Assembly (NCBI GenBank): GCA_903858115.1
Contig: CAIOHR010000305.1
Span: 27,139-91,138 of the forward strand
Direction: 5' to 3'
DNA from: an uncultured Pirellula sp.
GTDB lineage: Bacteria > Planctomycetota > Planctomycetia > Pirellulales > Pirellulaceae
DNA length: 64,000 nt
Made by a program: the position numbers and the translations under genes. Below, one piece after another: positions 15,878-23,447 of this stretch. Within the stretch, counting starts at the first letter, position 1. Each line of letters opens with the position of its first letter. The notes under the pieces were generated by a model. It was not told the origin of the DNA. It did not search any database and saw only the letters and a program-made list of their open reading frames with translations.

Positions 15878-18628
15878 ATGATGAAGAAAAGTAAGTCGAA
15901 GAATCGATTGGCGAACCGCAAAGCTTCACGGGTTCAAGCAATTCAAAACAGAAAAGGCTTCTTGCTGTTGGTGGTGTTGCTGGTCGTTTCTGCCATTTCT
16001 CTTGGTGCCTTATCGTATTCAAGATCGATGATGACGGGGCGTGAAGAAGCAGCGATTGCAGGCGAGTCCATTCAGGCGCGATACGCAGCGGACTCGGGAA
16101 TTGATGCGGCTCGTTTGTTCCTGGCGTATCCACGCGACCAGCGAACCGAATCGGGCGGAACGTACAGCAACCCGAATATGTTCCAAGCGATTTCTGTTTT
16201 GCAAGGTCGAGGGCAAACCAATGTATGCAACTACAGTTTGGTGGCACCTGACCTCAATGAGGATGGGAAGTATGCAAGTGTCCGATTCGGTCTGCACAAT
16301 GAATCTGCCAAGCTGAATATCAATGTATTGCCGATCATCGACAGTCAATTTTCATTGGCGCAAGTGCTGCAACAAGTAGCGGGTCCTGATCTATCAAGTT
16401 TAGGGCTCGGTGGCGGTCAACCTAGCGGCGGTGGTGGTAGTGGTGGTGGCGGTCAAGGTGGAGGAGGTGGCCAACCAAGTGCAGGAGGTGGCCAAACAAG
16501 TATGGCTCCCATGACAGGTGGTGGACAAGCGGTTGTTGGACTAGCTCTCGGAGGACAAACTGGCGGTGGACAAACTGGCGGTGGACAAACTGGCGGTGGA
16601 ATCGGGGCAGCCCGTTCCGGTGGGAGTAGCTTAGGTGCAGCCGGTGGTTCTTCTTCGGGAGCGAGTGGTGGAGCAGCGAGTGGCGGTGTCGCTGGTGCTT
16701 TAGGCGGCGCTGGAAACGGAAACATTGCTCGATTATTGCTAATGGCTCTTCCCAGCATGACGGAAGATATCGCTGATGCCATTTTGGACTTCGTAGATAC
16801 TGACGATACGGCGCGAGAGTATGGCGCCGAGGGGGATTATTACGCAACATTGGATCCACCGTATGCGCCGGTGAATGGACCGCTTCAGTCGATTGAGCAG
16901 TTGCTTTTGGTGCGCGGAGTAACGCCCCAATTGCTTTTTGGATACGATCAAAATCGCAATGGAGTCTTGGACCCCGCAGAAGAGACCGCAGCAATGACCG
17001 CGGGATCAAGTGAATCGTCTGCGGATGCGAGTGCCGAGTCTGACATTCCAGAATTAGGATGGGCGGTTTACTTGACGATTTATTCTAAGGAGAAGAACGT
17101 TCAGGCCGATGGCTCACCCAAGATCAACATCAACGGCACGGATATGGCAACTTTGCAACCAGATTTGGAGACCGCCGTCGGTGCAGATCTAGCAACGTTT
17201 ATTGTTGCCTATAGGTATTTGGCAAACGCCCAGCAGCAGGGAGCCGCTGGCGCCGGTGCCGGTGCAGGGGGAGTTGGTCAGGGCGGAGCTGGCGGTGGAC
17301 AAGGCGGCGGTGGACAAGGCGGCGGTCGTGATGGCGGCGGCGGGCCTGGCGGTGGCGGAGGACGCGACGGCGGAGGACCTGGTGGGCCTGGAGGAGGGCG
17401 CGGACCTGGTGGCGGGTTTGGTCCTGGCGGCCCTGGCGGCGGGGGAGCTGGCGGTGGGTTTGGCCCTGGAGGAGGCGGCGGCCCTGGAGGAGGCGGCGGC
17501 CCTGGAGGCGGCGGCCCTGGAGGGGGCGGCCCTGGAGGGGGCGGCGGAAGAGGCCCTGGTGGAGGTCGTGGAGGTCGTTCGTCTTTTGTATGGGAAGCAC
17601 TTCCGTTAGTCGCTACACAGCCTGCCATGTTGGTTTCTTTTCTGCAACAAAGCGGAGGACGAGGCCCAATGCAGAACGCTGGTGGACAAGCAGGCGGCGG
17701 TCAAGGTGGAGGAAGAGGACCTGGTAATGTGGGACCTGGCGGACAAGGCGGCGGTCGCGGCCCAGGAGGTGATGGTGGCGGTCGCCCTGGCGGTGATGGT
17801 GGCGGACGTGGGCCAGGTCGCGATGGTGGCGGCGGTGGTCGTGACGGTGGAGGGCCGGGCGATGGCGGAGGTCGCGATGGCGGTGGCGGCGGTCGCGATG
17901 GCGGCGGCGGTCGCGACGGCGGAGGCCGCGGTAACGGAGGCGGTGGACCTGGAATGGGAGGTGGCGGTATGCCTGGACTTAGTCAAAGTGGTGCTGCACA
18001 AACAAAAACGCAAAAGTGGAATGCAGGCCTATTTGATTCCTTAGGAATCGATACGTCTCAGCCACCTTCGGGATCGGTTCGCCAAGTATTAGACCTGATC
18101 GATGCGCAGTTCACGGCTCAAGTGAACGGGGAGCAAGTTGTTTTCAAATCACCGTTGGAGCCAAATCCGATAGCGATGGCCATTTATCTTCCAACGATTA
18201 TGGAAAAATTGACTGCGGTTACCGCAACTACTTTGCCTGGACGGATTAATATAAATGAGGCTCCGCGCGAGATTCTTCGAGGGTTGCCGGGCATAACGGA
18301 AGACATCTTGGAGCAGCTCATTGAGGCTCGTGCTCAGTCGGCAGACAACCAGAACCGCAAGTATGAAACATGGCCGATGGTCGAGGGGATTCTCACTTTG
18401 CAGCAAATGCGAACGATCTCTCCATTGATCACCGGTGGTGGCGATGTCATGCGAGCCCACAGCGTGGGTTACTTTGAACAATCGGCTGGTTCCTCCCGTG
18501 TCGAAGCGGTTATCGATGCGTCTGGGAGCGTTCCGATTGTGGTTATGTACCGCAAGTTAGATCACCTGGGGCGAGGCTTTAGCCAAAGCACCTTGGGACA
18601 AAGAGCTCAAGGACTTGTGAGCCAGTAA
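15878..18628 (+). CDS. gspK: GspK-like minor pseudopilin, greatly enlarged by glycine-rich inserts
   Basis: The 916-residue protein begins with a basic leader and the prepilin signal RKG|FLLLVVLLVVSAISLGALS, lacking Glu5 as is usual for GspK. ARYAADSGIDAARLFL and the helix-hairpin-helix-like LPSMTEDIADAILDFVD (about residue 290) and LPGITEDILEQLIEAR (about 805) are family features. Standard GspK is about 320 residues. Here three Gly-rich low-complexity blocks (about residues 167-285, 447-570 and 585-710) with GGG, GGQ and GGRDGGG repeats account for the extra length. The ordered parts therefore form a normal GspK fold interrupted by disordered segments. GspK caps the pseudopilus tip. Confidence 0.82.
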   Translation: MMKKSKSKNRLANRKASRVQAIQNRKGFLLLVVLLVVSAISLGALSYSRSMMTGREEAAIAGESIQARYAADSGIDAARLFLAYPRDQRTESGGTYSNPNMFQAISVLQGRGQTNVCNYSLVAPDLNEDGKYASVRFGLHNESAKLNINVLPIIDSQFSLAQVLQQVAGPDLSSLGLGGGQPSGGGGSGGGGQGGGGGQPSAGGGQTSMAPMTGGGQAVVGLALGGQTGGGQTGGGQTGGGIGAARSGGSSLGAAGGSSSGASGGAASGGVAGALGGAGNGNIARLLLMALPSMTEDIADAILDFVDTDDTAREYGAEGDYYATLDPPYAPVNGPLQSIEQLLLVRGVTPQLLFGYDQNRNGVLDPAEETAAMTAGSSESSADASAESDIPELGWAVYLTIYSKEKNVQADGSPKININGTDMATLQPDLETAVGADLATFIVAYRYLANAQQQGAAGAGAGAGGVGQGGAGGGQGGGGQGGGRDGGGGPGGGGGRDGGGPGGPGGGRGPGGGFGPGGPGGGGAGGGFGPGGGGGPGGGGGPGGGGPGGGGPGGGGGRGPGGGRGGRSSFVWEALPLVATQPAMLVSFLQQSGGRGPMQNAGGQAGGGQGGGRGPGNVGPGGQGGGRGPGGDGGGRPGGDGGGRGPGRDGGGGGRDGGGPGDGGGRDGGGGGRDGGGGRDGGGRGNGGGGPGMGGGGMPGLSQSGAAQTKTQKWNAGLFDSLGIDTSQPPSGSVRQVLDLIDAQFTAQVNGEQVVFKSPLEPNPIAMAIYLPTIMEKLTAVTATTLPGRININEAPREILRGLPGITEDILEQLIEARAQSADNQNRKYETWPMVEGILTLQQMRTISPLITGGGDVMRAHSVGYFEQSAGSSRVEAVIDASGSVPIVVMYRKLDHLGRGFSQSTLGQRAQGLVSQ

Positions 18629-18650
18629 ACAACGAAGAACGACTATATTC

Positions 18651-20381
18651 ATGACTAGAACAATAAGTATAGATTGCGACCCACGCGAAGCGAGGATCGC
18701 TGTCGGAACAAGTGGCCTCACCGGAGTTTCGATCGAGCATGTGCTGAGCACACCGATAGATCTGGCGCCCGGTGAAGACTATTTGGAGAGCAAGCGAACG
18801 ATTGAAGCAATTCAACTTCTGTTGAAGCAGGCCAATGTGCGCTCCGGAAACGTTATCGTTTGCATTGGACGGAGTAATGTTGAGCTACGATCTGTCCATC
18901 TGCCGAGCGTAGACAAGAACGAACTTCCCGAGATGGTTCGTTTCGCTGCACAACGCCACTTCGCGAATGTTGGGGATTCGTGGCCGATCGATTTCGTAAC
19001 TCTTGGGACGACGGCTGAGGGGATGACCGAGGTACTTGCTGCCTCGATGAATCCTTCTCGAATCGAGAGGATTAGCAAACTACTGGAAGCAAACGGCCTC
19101 AAATTGGGGCAACTGGTTTTGCGCCCGATGGTGGCTAGTGCTGTTGCGATTCAAAAGCGGCCTGAATTAGCGAATACTCCAACGCTTTTCATCGATCTGT
19201 TGGCTGAGGAAGCCGATATGGCAATCGTTGATGGCAAGCACGTAGTGTTCATGCGTACGATTCGATTCGATTCGAGCCAAGACGAAGCGAGCCGAGCGAA
19301 AACACTGACGAATGAAATCAAACGAACGCTACTGTCTGCTGCTTCGCAGAGCTCAACATTGAATGTGAAGCAGGCGTTTATCTGGGGAGCCGCGACTACC
19401 AACAAAGTGCTGTGCGAAGCGCTCGCTCATTCCTTGGAAATGCCAGTCGCCTCTCTCGATCCGTTCGATCTCGTCGATGCCTCGCCCAAGGCAAAATTGG
19501 AAGCAGCCGGTGAGCAAGGCCGATATGCGGCCGTCATCGGGTCTCTTTTGGCACCGAACTATTCGGAGCACCTTATCGACTTTTGCAATCCTAGAAAGAG
19601 GGTCGAAAAGAAACGACCCATCTTCAAATATGCACTTGCCGGTACAGCGGCGGCAGCAGTGTTGGGGTTCGGTTTCTATTCGTACTATTCGCGACATGCC
19701 GAGTTGGATTCCGAAATCAGTCTATTGGAGAAAGCGATCAAGGACAACGAAGAGTCCGTGAAACTCGCAAACGTCAAAAACAGCCAGTGGAAAAAAGTCG
19801 AAGGTTTTATGTCCGCGGATTTCAATTGGTTAGACGAGTTGGATTACTTGTCCAAGAAGTCACTACCGGCGGACAAGGCGATTTATAATGGCTTCGCATT
19901 TAGTATTGAACCTCGCACCAACAACGCAACCATCGCGACTAGGTACGAAACGCCGGAACAAGAAATTGCACCCAAGCTCCAGAATTCACTTCGGGATACT
20001 GCCCACGTGGTTACTGGCACTGGGATATCCAAGAATCCCGACAAGTCAGGAAAATTCCCATGGATCCAGGATCTCATTGTGAAGATCCAACCACAGACCG
20101 TAGCGGATCCACGACAATGGAAGCAAAAGCCTGTTGTCGAACCGCAGGGCGACGCCCCCCTCGAAGACGGAACTCAAGTCGCTGATGGGGCACTTAAGAC
20201 AGACGCTGCATCCGCGATCAATGTCGCTCTGCCAAAGACAGAGAATTCGGTGCCAGCCGATCCGTCCAAGAGCACGAGTGTTGGCGAGAAACCTGCTGAC
20301 AATCCAACGCCACAGCCTTCTCAGGACAAACCGACTGCAGGTAGCAATTCGACTAGCGAATCTTCGAAAGCGGGAGCATAG
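18651..20381 (+). CDS. PilM/GspL-like assembly-platform protein
   Basis: The 576-residue protein starts with an actin-like cytoplasmic domain resembling PilM and the GspL N-terminus (TRTISIDCDPREARIAVG, LRSVHLPSVDKNELPEMVRF, LFIDLLAEEADMAIVDGKHV). A single membrane segment follows at about 325-345 (KYALAGTAAAAVLGFGFYSY). Next come a coiled stretch and a periplasmic domain (about 370-480) like GspL/PilN. The C-terminal 90 residues are Pro/Ser/Asp-rich and probably disordered. In type II secretion GspL connects the GspE ATPase to GspM and the pseudopilus. It starts 22 bp after gspK and ends 2 bp before the next gene, so co-transcription is likely. Confidence 0.8.
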   Translation: MTRTISIDCDPREARIAVGTSGLTGVSIEHVLSTPIDLAPGEDYLESKRTIEAIQLLLKQANVRSGNVIVCIGRSNVELRSVHLPSVDKNELPEMVRFAAQRHFANVGDSWPIDFVTLGTTAEGMTEVLAASMNPSRIERISKLLEANGLKLGQLVLRPMVASAVAIQKRPELANTPTLFIDLLAEEADMAIVDGKHVVFMRTIRFDSSQDEASRAKTLTNEIKRTLLSAASQSSTLNVKQAFIWGAATTNKVLCEALAHSLEMPVASLDPFDLVDASPKAKLEAAGEQGRYAAVIGSLLAPNYSEHLIDFCNPRKRVEKKRPIFKYALAGTAAAAVLGFGFYSYYSRHAELDSEISLLEKAIKDNEESVKLANVKNSQWKKVEGFMSADFNWLDELDYLSKKSLPADKAIYNGFAFSIEPRTNNATIATRYETPEQEIAPKLQNSLRDTAHVVTGTGISKNPDKSGKFPWIQDLIVKIQPQTVADPRQWKQKPVVEPQGDAPLEDGTQVADGALKTDAASAINVALPKTENSVPADPSKSTSVGEKPADNPTPQPSQDKPTAGSNSTSESSKAGA

Positions 20382-20383
20382 CC

Positions 20384-21571
20384 ATGACGCAAAGAGAGAA
20401 AATACTTGGAGCTGCTGTTGCAGGAGTCGTATTGCTGTTCGCCGGGCAGATGGTTTGGTCGAATATCCAGGCTGGATTCGCTGTGAAGGAAGGAACTATT
20501 GAGGCATTGAAGAAAAAGAAGTCAGATCAAGACCTTGCGAGCAAGCAAGGAATTGTGTCGACACAGCGACTTTCGAAAGTACAGCCTCGATCGGCATCGA
20601 AGAAAGAAGAACTCGCAAGAGCTACCTACCAACGATGGCTCATTGAACTGGCTGACCAGATTGAGCTTGAGGATCCTAGCGAACTTTCTTTGGGAGGATC
20701 TTCCGACAAGGATGGATTCCGCACGTACAAATTCCAATTGCGAGGGAATGGAAACCTGCAACATGTTACGAAGCTACTGCATGCTTATTATACGAAGCCC
20801 TTTCTCCATCGAATTAGTCGGCTAGACGTTCGACCTGCATCCAACCAAAAGGATACAGGTCGGCTTCTGATCACTTTGGAGTCTGAAGTCATGTCGCTAC
20901 CGACTTCGAAAGATCTTCAGCCGGTATTGAAGTCGGATGACTCATTACTAGTAAAGTCACTCGAAGATTACGAACAAAGTATTCTTAATCGCAATCTATT
21001 GGCTAGTGAAAACCAGCCACCAAGAATGGCTCCATCCAAAACGGTGGAAGCGACCAAAGGCCTGAGGGTTGAATACACCGTCGACGCCAAGGATACCAAT
21101 CCGAATCAATCGGTAAACTTCGCCATCGAAGGCGAAGCTCCGAAGGGGCTCGCTGTCGACAGCAAGTCTGGCAAACTGAATTGGACCGGCAACGATATAG
21201 GTGACTATAGTTTTACGATCGTCGCAACCGATAGTGGAATACCGGTAAAGTCCTCCAAGCAACAGGTGACGGTTAAAGTCAAAGAGCCACCACCGCCCGA
21301 AAAGCCAATTCCGAAGTTTGACATAGCTTCGCAAGCTAAGTTGACTGGTTTGGTCTCAGGACGTGAAGGTCCAGAGGGCTGGGTGATTTCCAAAACGGAA
21401 GGCAAGACACTGCGTCTTCGTGAAGGAGATGAACTCAAGCTCGGTGATGTTGTCGGCAAGATTGTAAAGATCGGTGCCACCTATATGGAGGTTGAGACCG
21501 ACGGCAAACGCTGGACCATAGGAACGGAAGAGTCTATTGCAGATGCTTTCAAACGAGGGCAGATCGACTAG
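20384..21571 (+). CDS. GspM/PilO-like protein with cadherin-like and GspC/PilP-like C-terminal domains
   Basis: The 395-residue protein has one N-terminal membrane helix (ILGAAVAGVVLLFAGQMVW, about 6-25), a coiled segment and a ferredoxin-like periplasmic region (about 60-175), as in GspM/PilO. Residues of roughly 204-300 look like a putative Ig/cadherin-type (He_PIG) module, with NQPPRM, KGLAVDSKSGKLNWTG and DYSFTIVATDSGIPV. The last 85 residues (KLTGLVSGREGPEGWVIS, LREGDELKLGDVVGKIVKIG, YMEVETDGKRWTIG) resemble the homology region of GspC/PilP, which binds the secretin N0 domain. No separate gspC exists in the operon, so this may be a fusion. The domain assignments beyond the helix are inference. 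Confidence 0.68.
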   Translation: MTQREKILGAAVAGVVLLFAGQMVWSNIQAGFAVKEGTIEALKKKKSDQDLASKQGIVSTQRLSKVQPRSASKKEELARATYQRWLIELADQIELEDPSELSLGGSSDKDGFRTYKFQLRGNGNLQHVTKLLHAYYTKPFLHRISRLDVRPASNQKDTGRLLITLESEVMSLPTSKDLQPVLKSDDSLLVKSLEDYEQSILNRNLLASENQPPRMAPSKTVEATKGLRVEYTVDAKDTNPNQSVNFAIEGEAPKGLAVDSKSGKLNWTGNDIGDYSFTIVATDSGIPVKSSKQQVTVKVKEPPPPEKPIPKFDIASQAKLTGLVSGREGPEGWVISKTEGKTLRLREGDELKLGDVVGKIVKIGATYMEVETDGKRWTIGTEESIADAFKRGQID

Positions 21572-21612
21572 CGACTGTCCTCATTTAACCTTAGGGTTGA
21601 CAACATATTGTA

Positions 21613-21636
21613 GAACGATTGTCCTCAATCGTTTTC
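21613..21636 (+). terminator. Terminator-like hairpin closing the secretion operon
   Basis: Forty-two bases after the last operon stop, AACGATTG (21614-21621) pairs perfectly with CAATCGTT (21626-21633) across a TCCT loop, and the right arm runs into TTTTC. This has the shape of an intrinsic terminator, though the T run is short. A second hairpin, GCAATTG-GGGA-CAATTGC (21668-21685), lies 30 bp further on and its loop is nearly complementary to the first. Both may instead belong to a REP-like family (see findings). Confidence 0.5.
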
Positions 21637-21721
21637 TGGGCATCGAGAACTGCAGAACGTTTAACATGCAATTGGGGACAATTGCTCTCCTATAAATGGA
21701 TGAGAAGGTTGTTTGCTTGGG

Positions 21722-22792
21722 ATGTCATGCGTCGAGTTAAGAAACATCACGAAGCGATTTGGCAACCGAAGGGCGGTTGACAATCTCACTCTATCGATCC
21801 GTGAAGCATCGTTTGTTGTGCTGTTGGGGGAGAGCGGTTGCGGGAAATCGACTTTACTGCGATTGATTTCGGGGCTGGAGTCACCTGATAGTGGTGAGAT
21901 TCTTTTGATGGGTCAGCTTGCTACAAGGCTGCAACCGCACAAACGCAATTGCAGCTTGTCATTTCAAAATGGCGTCTGCTACGACCACTGGACTGTGCGA
22001 AAGAACATTGAGGAATCGGCCAAGGGAACCGATGCTAGGGTCTTAAGCGATGTTCTCGACACGTTAGGTCTGAACGACTGTATGCATCAGTATCCGGCAG
22101 AGTTGTCGGGTGGGGAAAAGCAACGCGTGTCATTGGCGCGAACGCTAGTGTCCTCCAAAGGAATCTACTTGCTCGATGAGCCCTTAGCGCAGTTGAATCC
22201 GAAAATGCGATACCATGCGAGGGAATTGATTCGCCGAGTGCATGATCAACATGCAAAGACGACAGTGTTCGTGACGCATGATCTTGCTGAGGCATTGTTC
22301 TTGGCGGATATCGTCGTTGTGATGGACCAAGGGAAGATTGTATCCCAAGGCACGCCGCGCGAATGTTTTGATCCGCCACTGAACGAACATTGCGCATCTT
22401 TATTGGGTTCGTTTGACCATCTGCCAGCGAGCCAAACAATTCCCCTGCCGCATCATTGGAAGATTCTGGCAATCGGGCGCGAGGCAACGAAGTCGGGGCC
22501 GAAAGCTTGTCAGAGTGATGAGATCGTATTGCAAGGGAGAATTGTGAGTTGTCGGTGGCTCGGGACCTATTGGGAGCTCAGGGTAACTCCAATTCTGAGT
22601 TCCAACGTTGGTGCTAAGCATCGAATCGATCAAACGGTATCGGTGCATGTTCCCGATGGCCCATTGGTTTCTCGAGAGCTAGCAAAGCAATTGAGGGCCG
22701 TTGAAGCGAAAAGACTTGGAACGGAATCGGACTCTTCGAGTGAAATGGTGTGGATATCGGCGATGGTTCGATCTGGCGTTGAAGGACCTTGA
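21722..22792 (+). CDS. ABC transporter ATP-binding protein (MalK/PotA-like)
   Basis: The 356-residue protein has a complete ABC nucleotide-binding domain: Walker A GESGCGKST (about residue 40), Q-loop SLSFQNG, signature LSGGEKQRVSLARTL, Walker B IYLLDEP, D-loop and switch histidine VFVTHDL. After about residue 235 a C-terminal extension of some 120 residues looks like a divergent TOBE-type regulatory domain, as in importers of sugars, polyamines, sulfate or iron. No permease or binding protein is adjacent, so the substrate cannot be told. The ATG at 21722 is chosen over an upstream TTG at 21713. It lies downstream of the palindromes that close the secretion operon and ends 112 bp before a small lipoprotein gene. 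Confidence 0.85.
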   Translation: MSCVELRNITKRFGNRRAVDNLTLSIREASFVVLLGESGCGKSTLLRLISGLESPDSGEILLMGQLATRLQPHKRNCSLSFQNGVCYDHWTVRKNIEESAKGTDARVLSDVLDTLGLNDCMHQYPAELSGGEKQRVSLARTLVSSKGIYLLDEPLAQLNPKMRYHARELIRRVHDQHAKTTVFVTHDLAEALFLADIVVVMDQGKIVSQGTPRECFDPPLNEHCASLLGSFDHLPASQTIPLPHHWKILAIGREATKSGPKACQSDEIVLQGRIVSCRWLGTYWELRVTPILSSNVGAKHRIDQTVSVHVPDGPLVSRELAKQLRAVEAKRLGTESDSSSEMVWISAMVRSGVEGP

Positions 22793-22904
22793 CACAATAA
22801 AATCGGCGCAGACCAACAGCAACTCGTTCTTGTTCCGCAGGATGGCTATGGTTGGGATCTGACGAGAAAGGTGTTGGCAAATGGAATGCCATCAGGAGGC
22901 CGAT

Positions 22905-23164
22905 TTGCGACGAATTTTCAAGCGATTTGTTTCGTTAGTGCTTCTTGTCCCTTTCGTGGGGTGTATTAACGCAAAGCTATGGAGCGAAGATGATTCGTTT
23001 GGAGGACGTTCTGTAGATAGTCAAAGACGCAGATCTATCTATTATGACCCTTTCCACTAAACGATATAGGGCCCGAAGTCGTGGGAGGACGGCCGAGAGG
23101 GTTCACCGATCCACTTCCGGAAGCAAAGCGAAACGAGATGAAGGCCAGACCCTTTGGCCCATAA
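22905..23164 (+). CDS. Small lipoprotein gene split by a -1 frameshift at CCCTTTC
   Basis: A TTG at 22905 is preceded by a strong ribosome-binding site (AGGAGG, 22894-22899, spacing 5). It opens a frame MRRIFKRFVSLVLLVPFVGC, a lipoprotein signal with lipobox FVGC and Cys20. This frame runs YYDPFH and stops at 23058-23060. In the -1 frame the sequence continues as PLNDIGPEVVGGRPRG, then FTDPLPEAKRNEMKARPFGP and a stop at 23162-23164, which reads like genuine protein. The switch point is C-CCT-TTC (23048-23054), a canonical X-XXY-YYZ slippery heptamer. The joined product would be 86 residues. Either one base has been gained or lost (mutation or sequencing error) or frameshifting is programmed. 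The protein family and function are unknown. Confidence 0.6.
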
Positions 23165-23396
23165 AGACCCCTACGGCCTCGTGCCGCTCGGTGAACTAGG
23201 TCCTGTAGCTAACGAGCCTTTCGCGACCAGTCGGGCAAGCCGACGTGGGGGCGGTTTTCACCTTTTGTTACGCTTGGCTAGCGGCGAACCGTACGCTCCA
23301 GTTGGACGAGCGGACGAGCCAACTGGGGGCGTGTCAGAGATTTTTCGATCTTCCGATTTTTTTCGACTTTCGCTAAAGTTCTAGCATCGCCGTTTC
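23165..23396. other. Hairpin-rich non-coding spacer with a very strong stem-loop (23293-23332)
   Basis: No convincing gene is present here. A long stem-loop joins ACGCTCCAGTTGG (23293-23305) to CCAACTGGGGGCGT (23319-23332): 12 Watson-Crick pairs plus one G-T pair, with one bulged base. The loop with its flanking bases contains two tandem copies of GGACGAGC. A smaller perfect hairpin, GTCGG-GCAAG-CCGAC, lies at 23230-23244. T-rich sequence (TTTTT, TTTTTTT) follows the large stem, so it may end transcription of the lipoprotein gene. A dispersed palindromic repeat is the alternative. Confidence 0.5.
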
Positions 23397-23447
23397 TTGG
23401 CGGCTCCATTCCAATCGTTCGCAGATGATAGCACGGAGGCTACGTCG

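Noticed and set aside
16555..16605. Tandem repeat that could look like a CRISPR or satellite
   Set aside because: The unit encodes Gly-Gly-Gln-Thr within the gspK frame, has no spacers and no cas genes nearby.
16422..17009. Minus-strand frame of 195 codons within gspK
   Set aside because: It is the His/Arg/Pro-rich shadow of the glycine-rich repeats; the same holds for the frames at 17199-17628 and 17606-18013.
23043..23191. Third-frame ORF (MTLSTKRYRARSRGR...) overlapping the small lipoprotein gene
   Set aside because: Arg/Ser-rich shadow composition, while the -1 frame in the same place reads as ordered protein continuing the lipoprotein.
23154..23384. 76-codon plus-strand frame after the lipoprotein gene
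   Set aside because: It spans the two hairpins, starts at a TTG inside the lipoprotein extension and shows no ribosome-binding site or family pattern.
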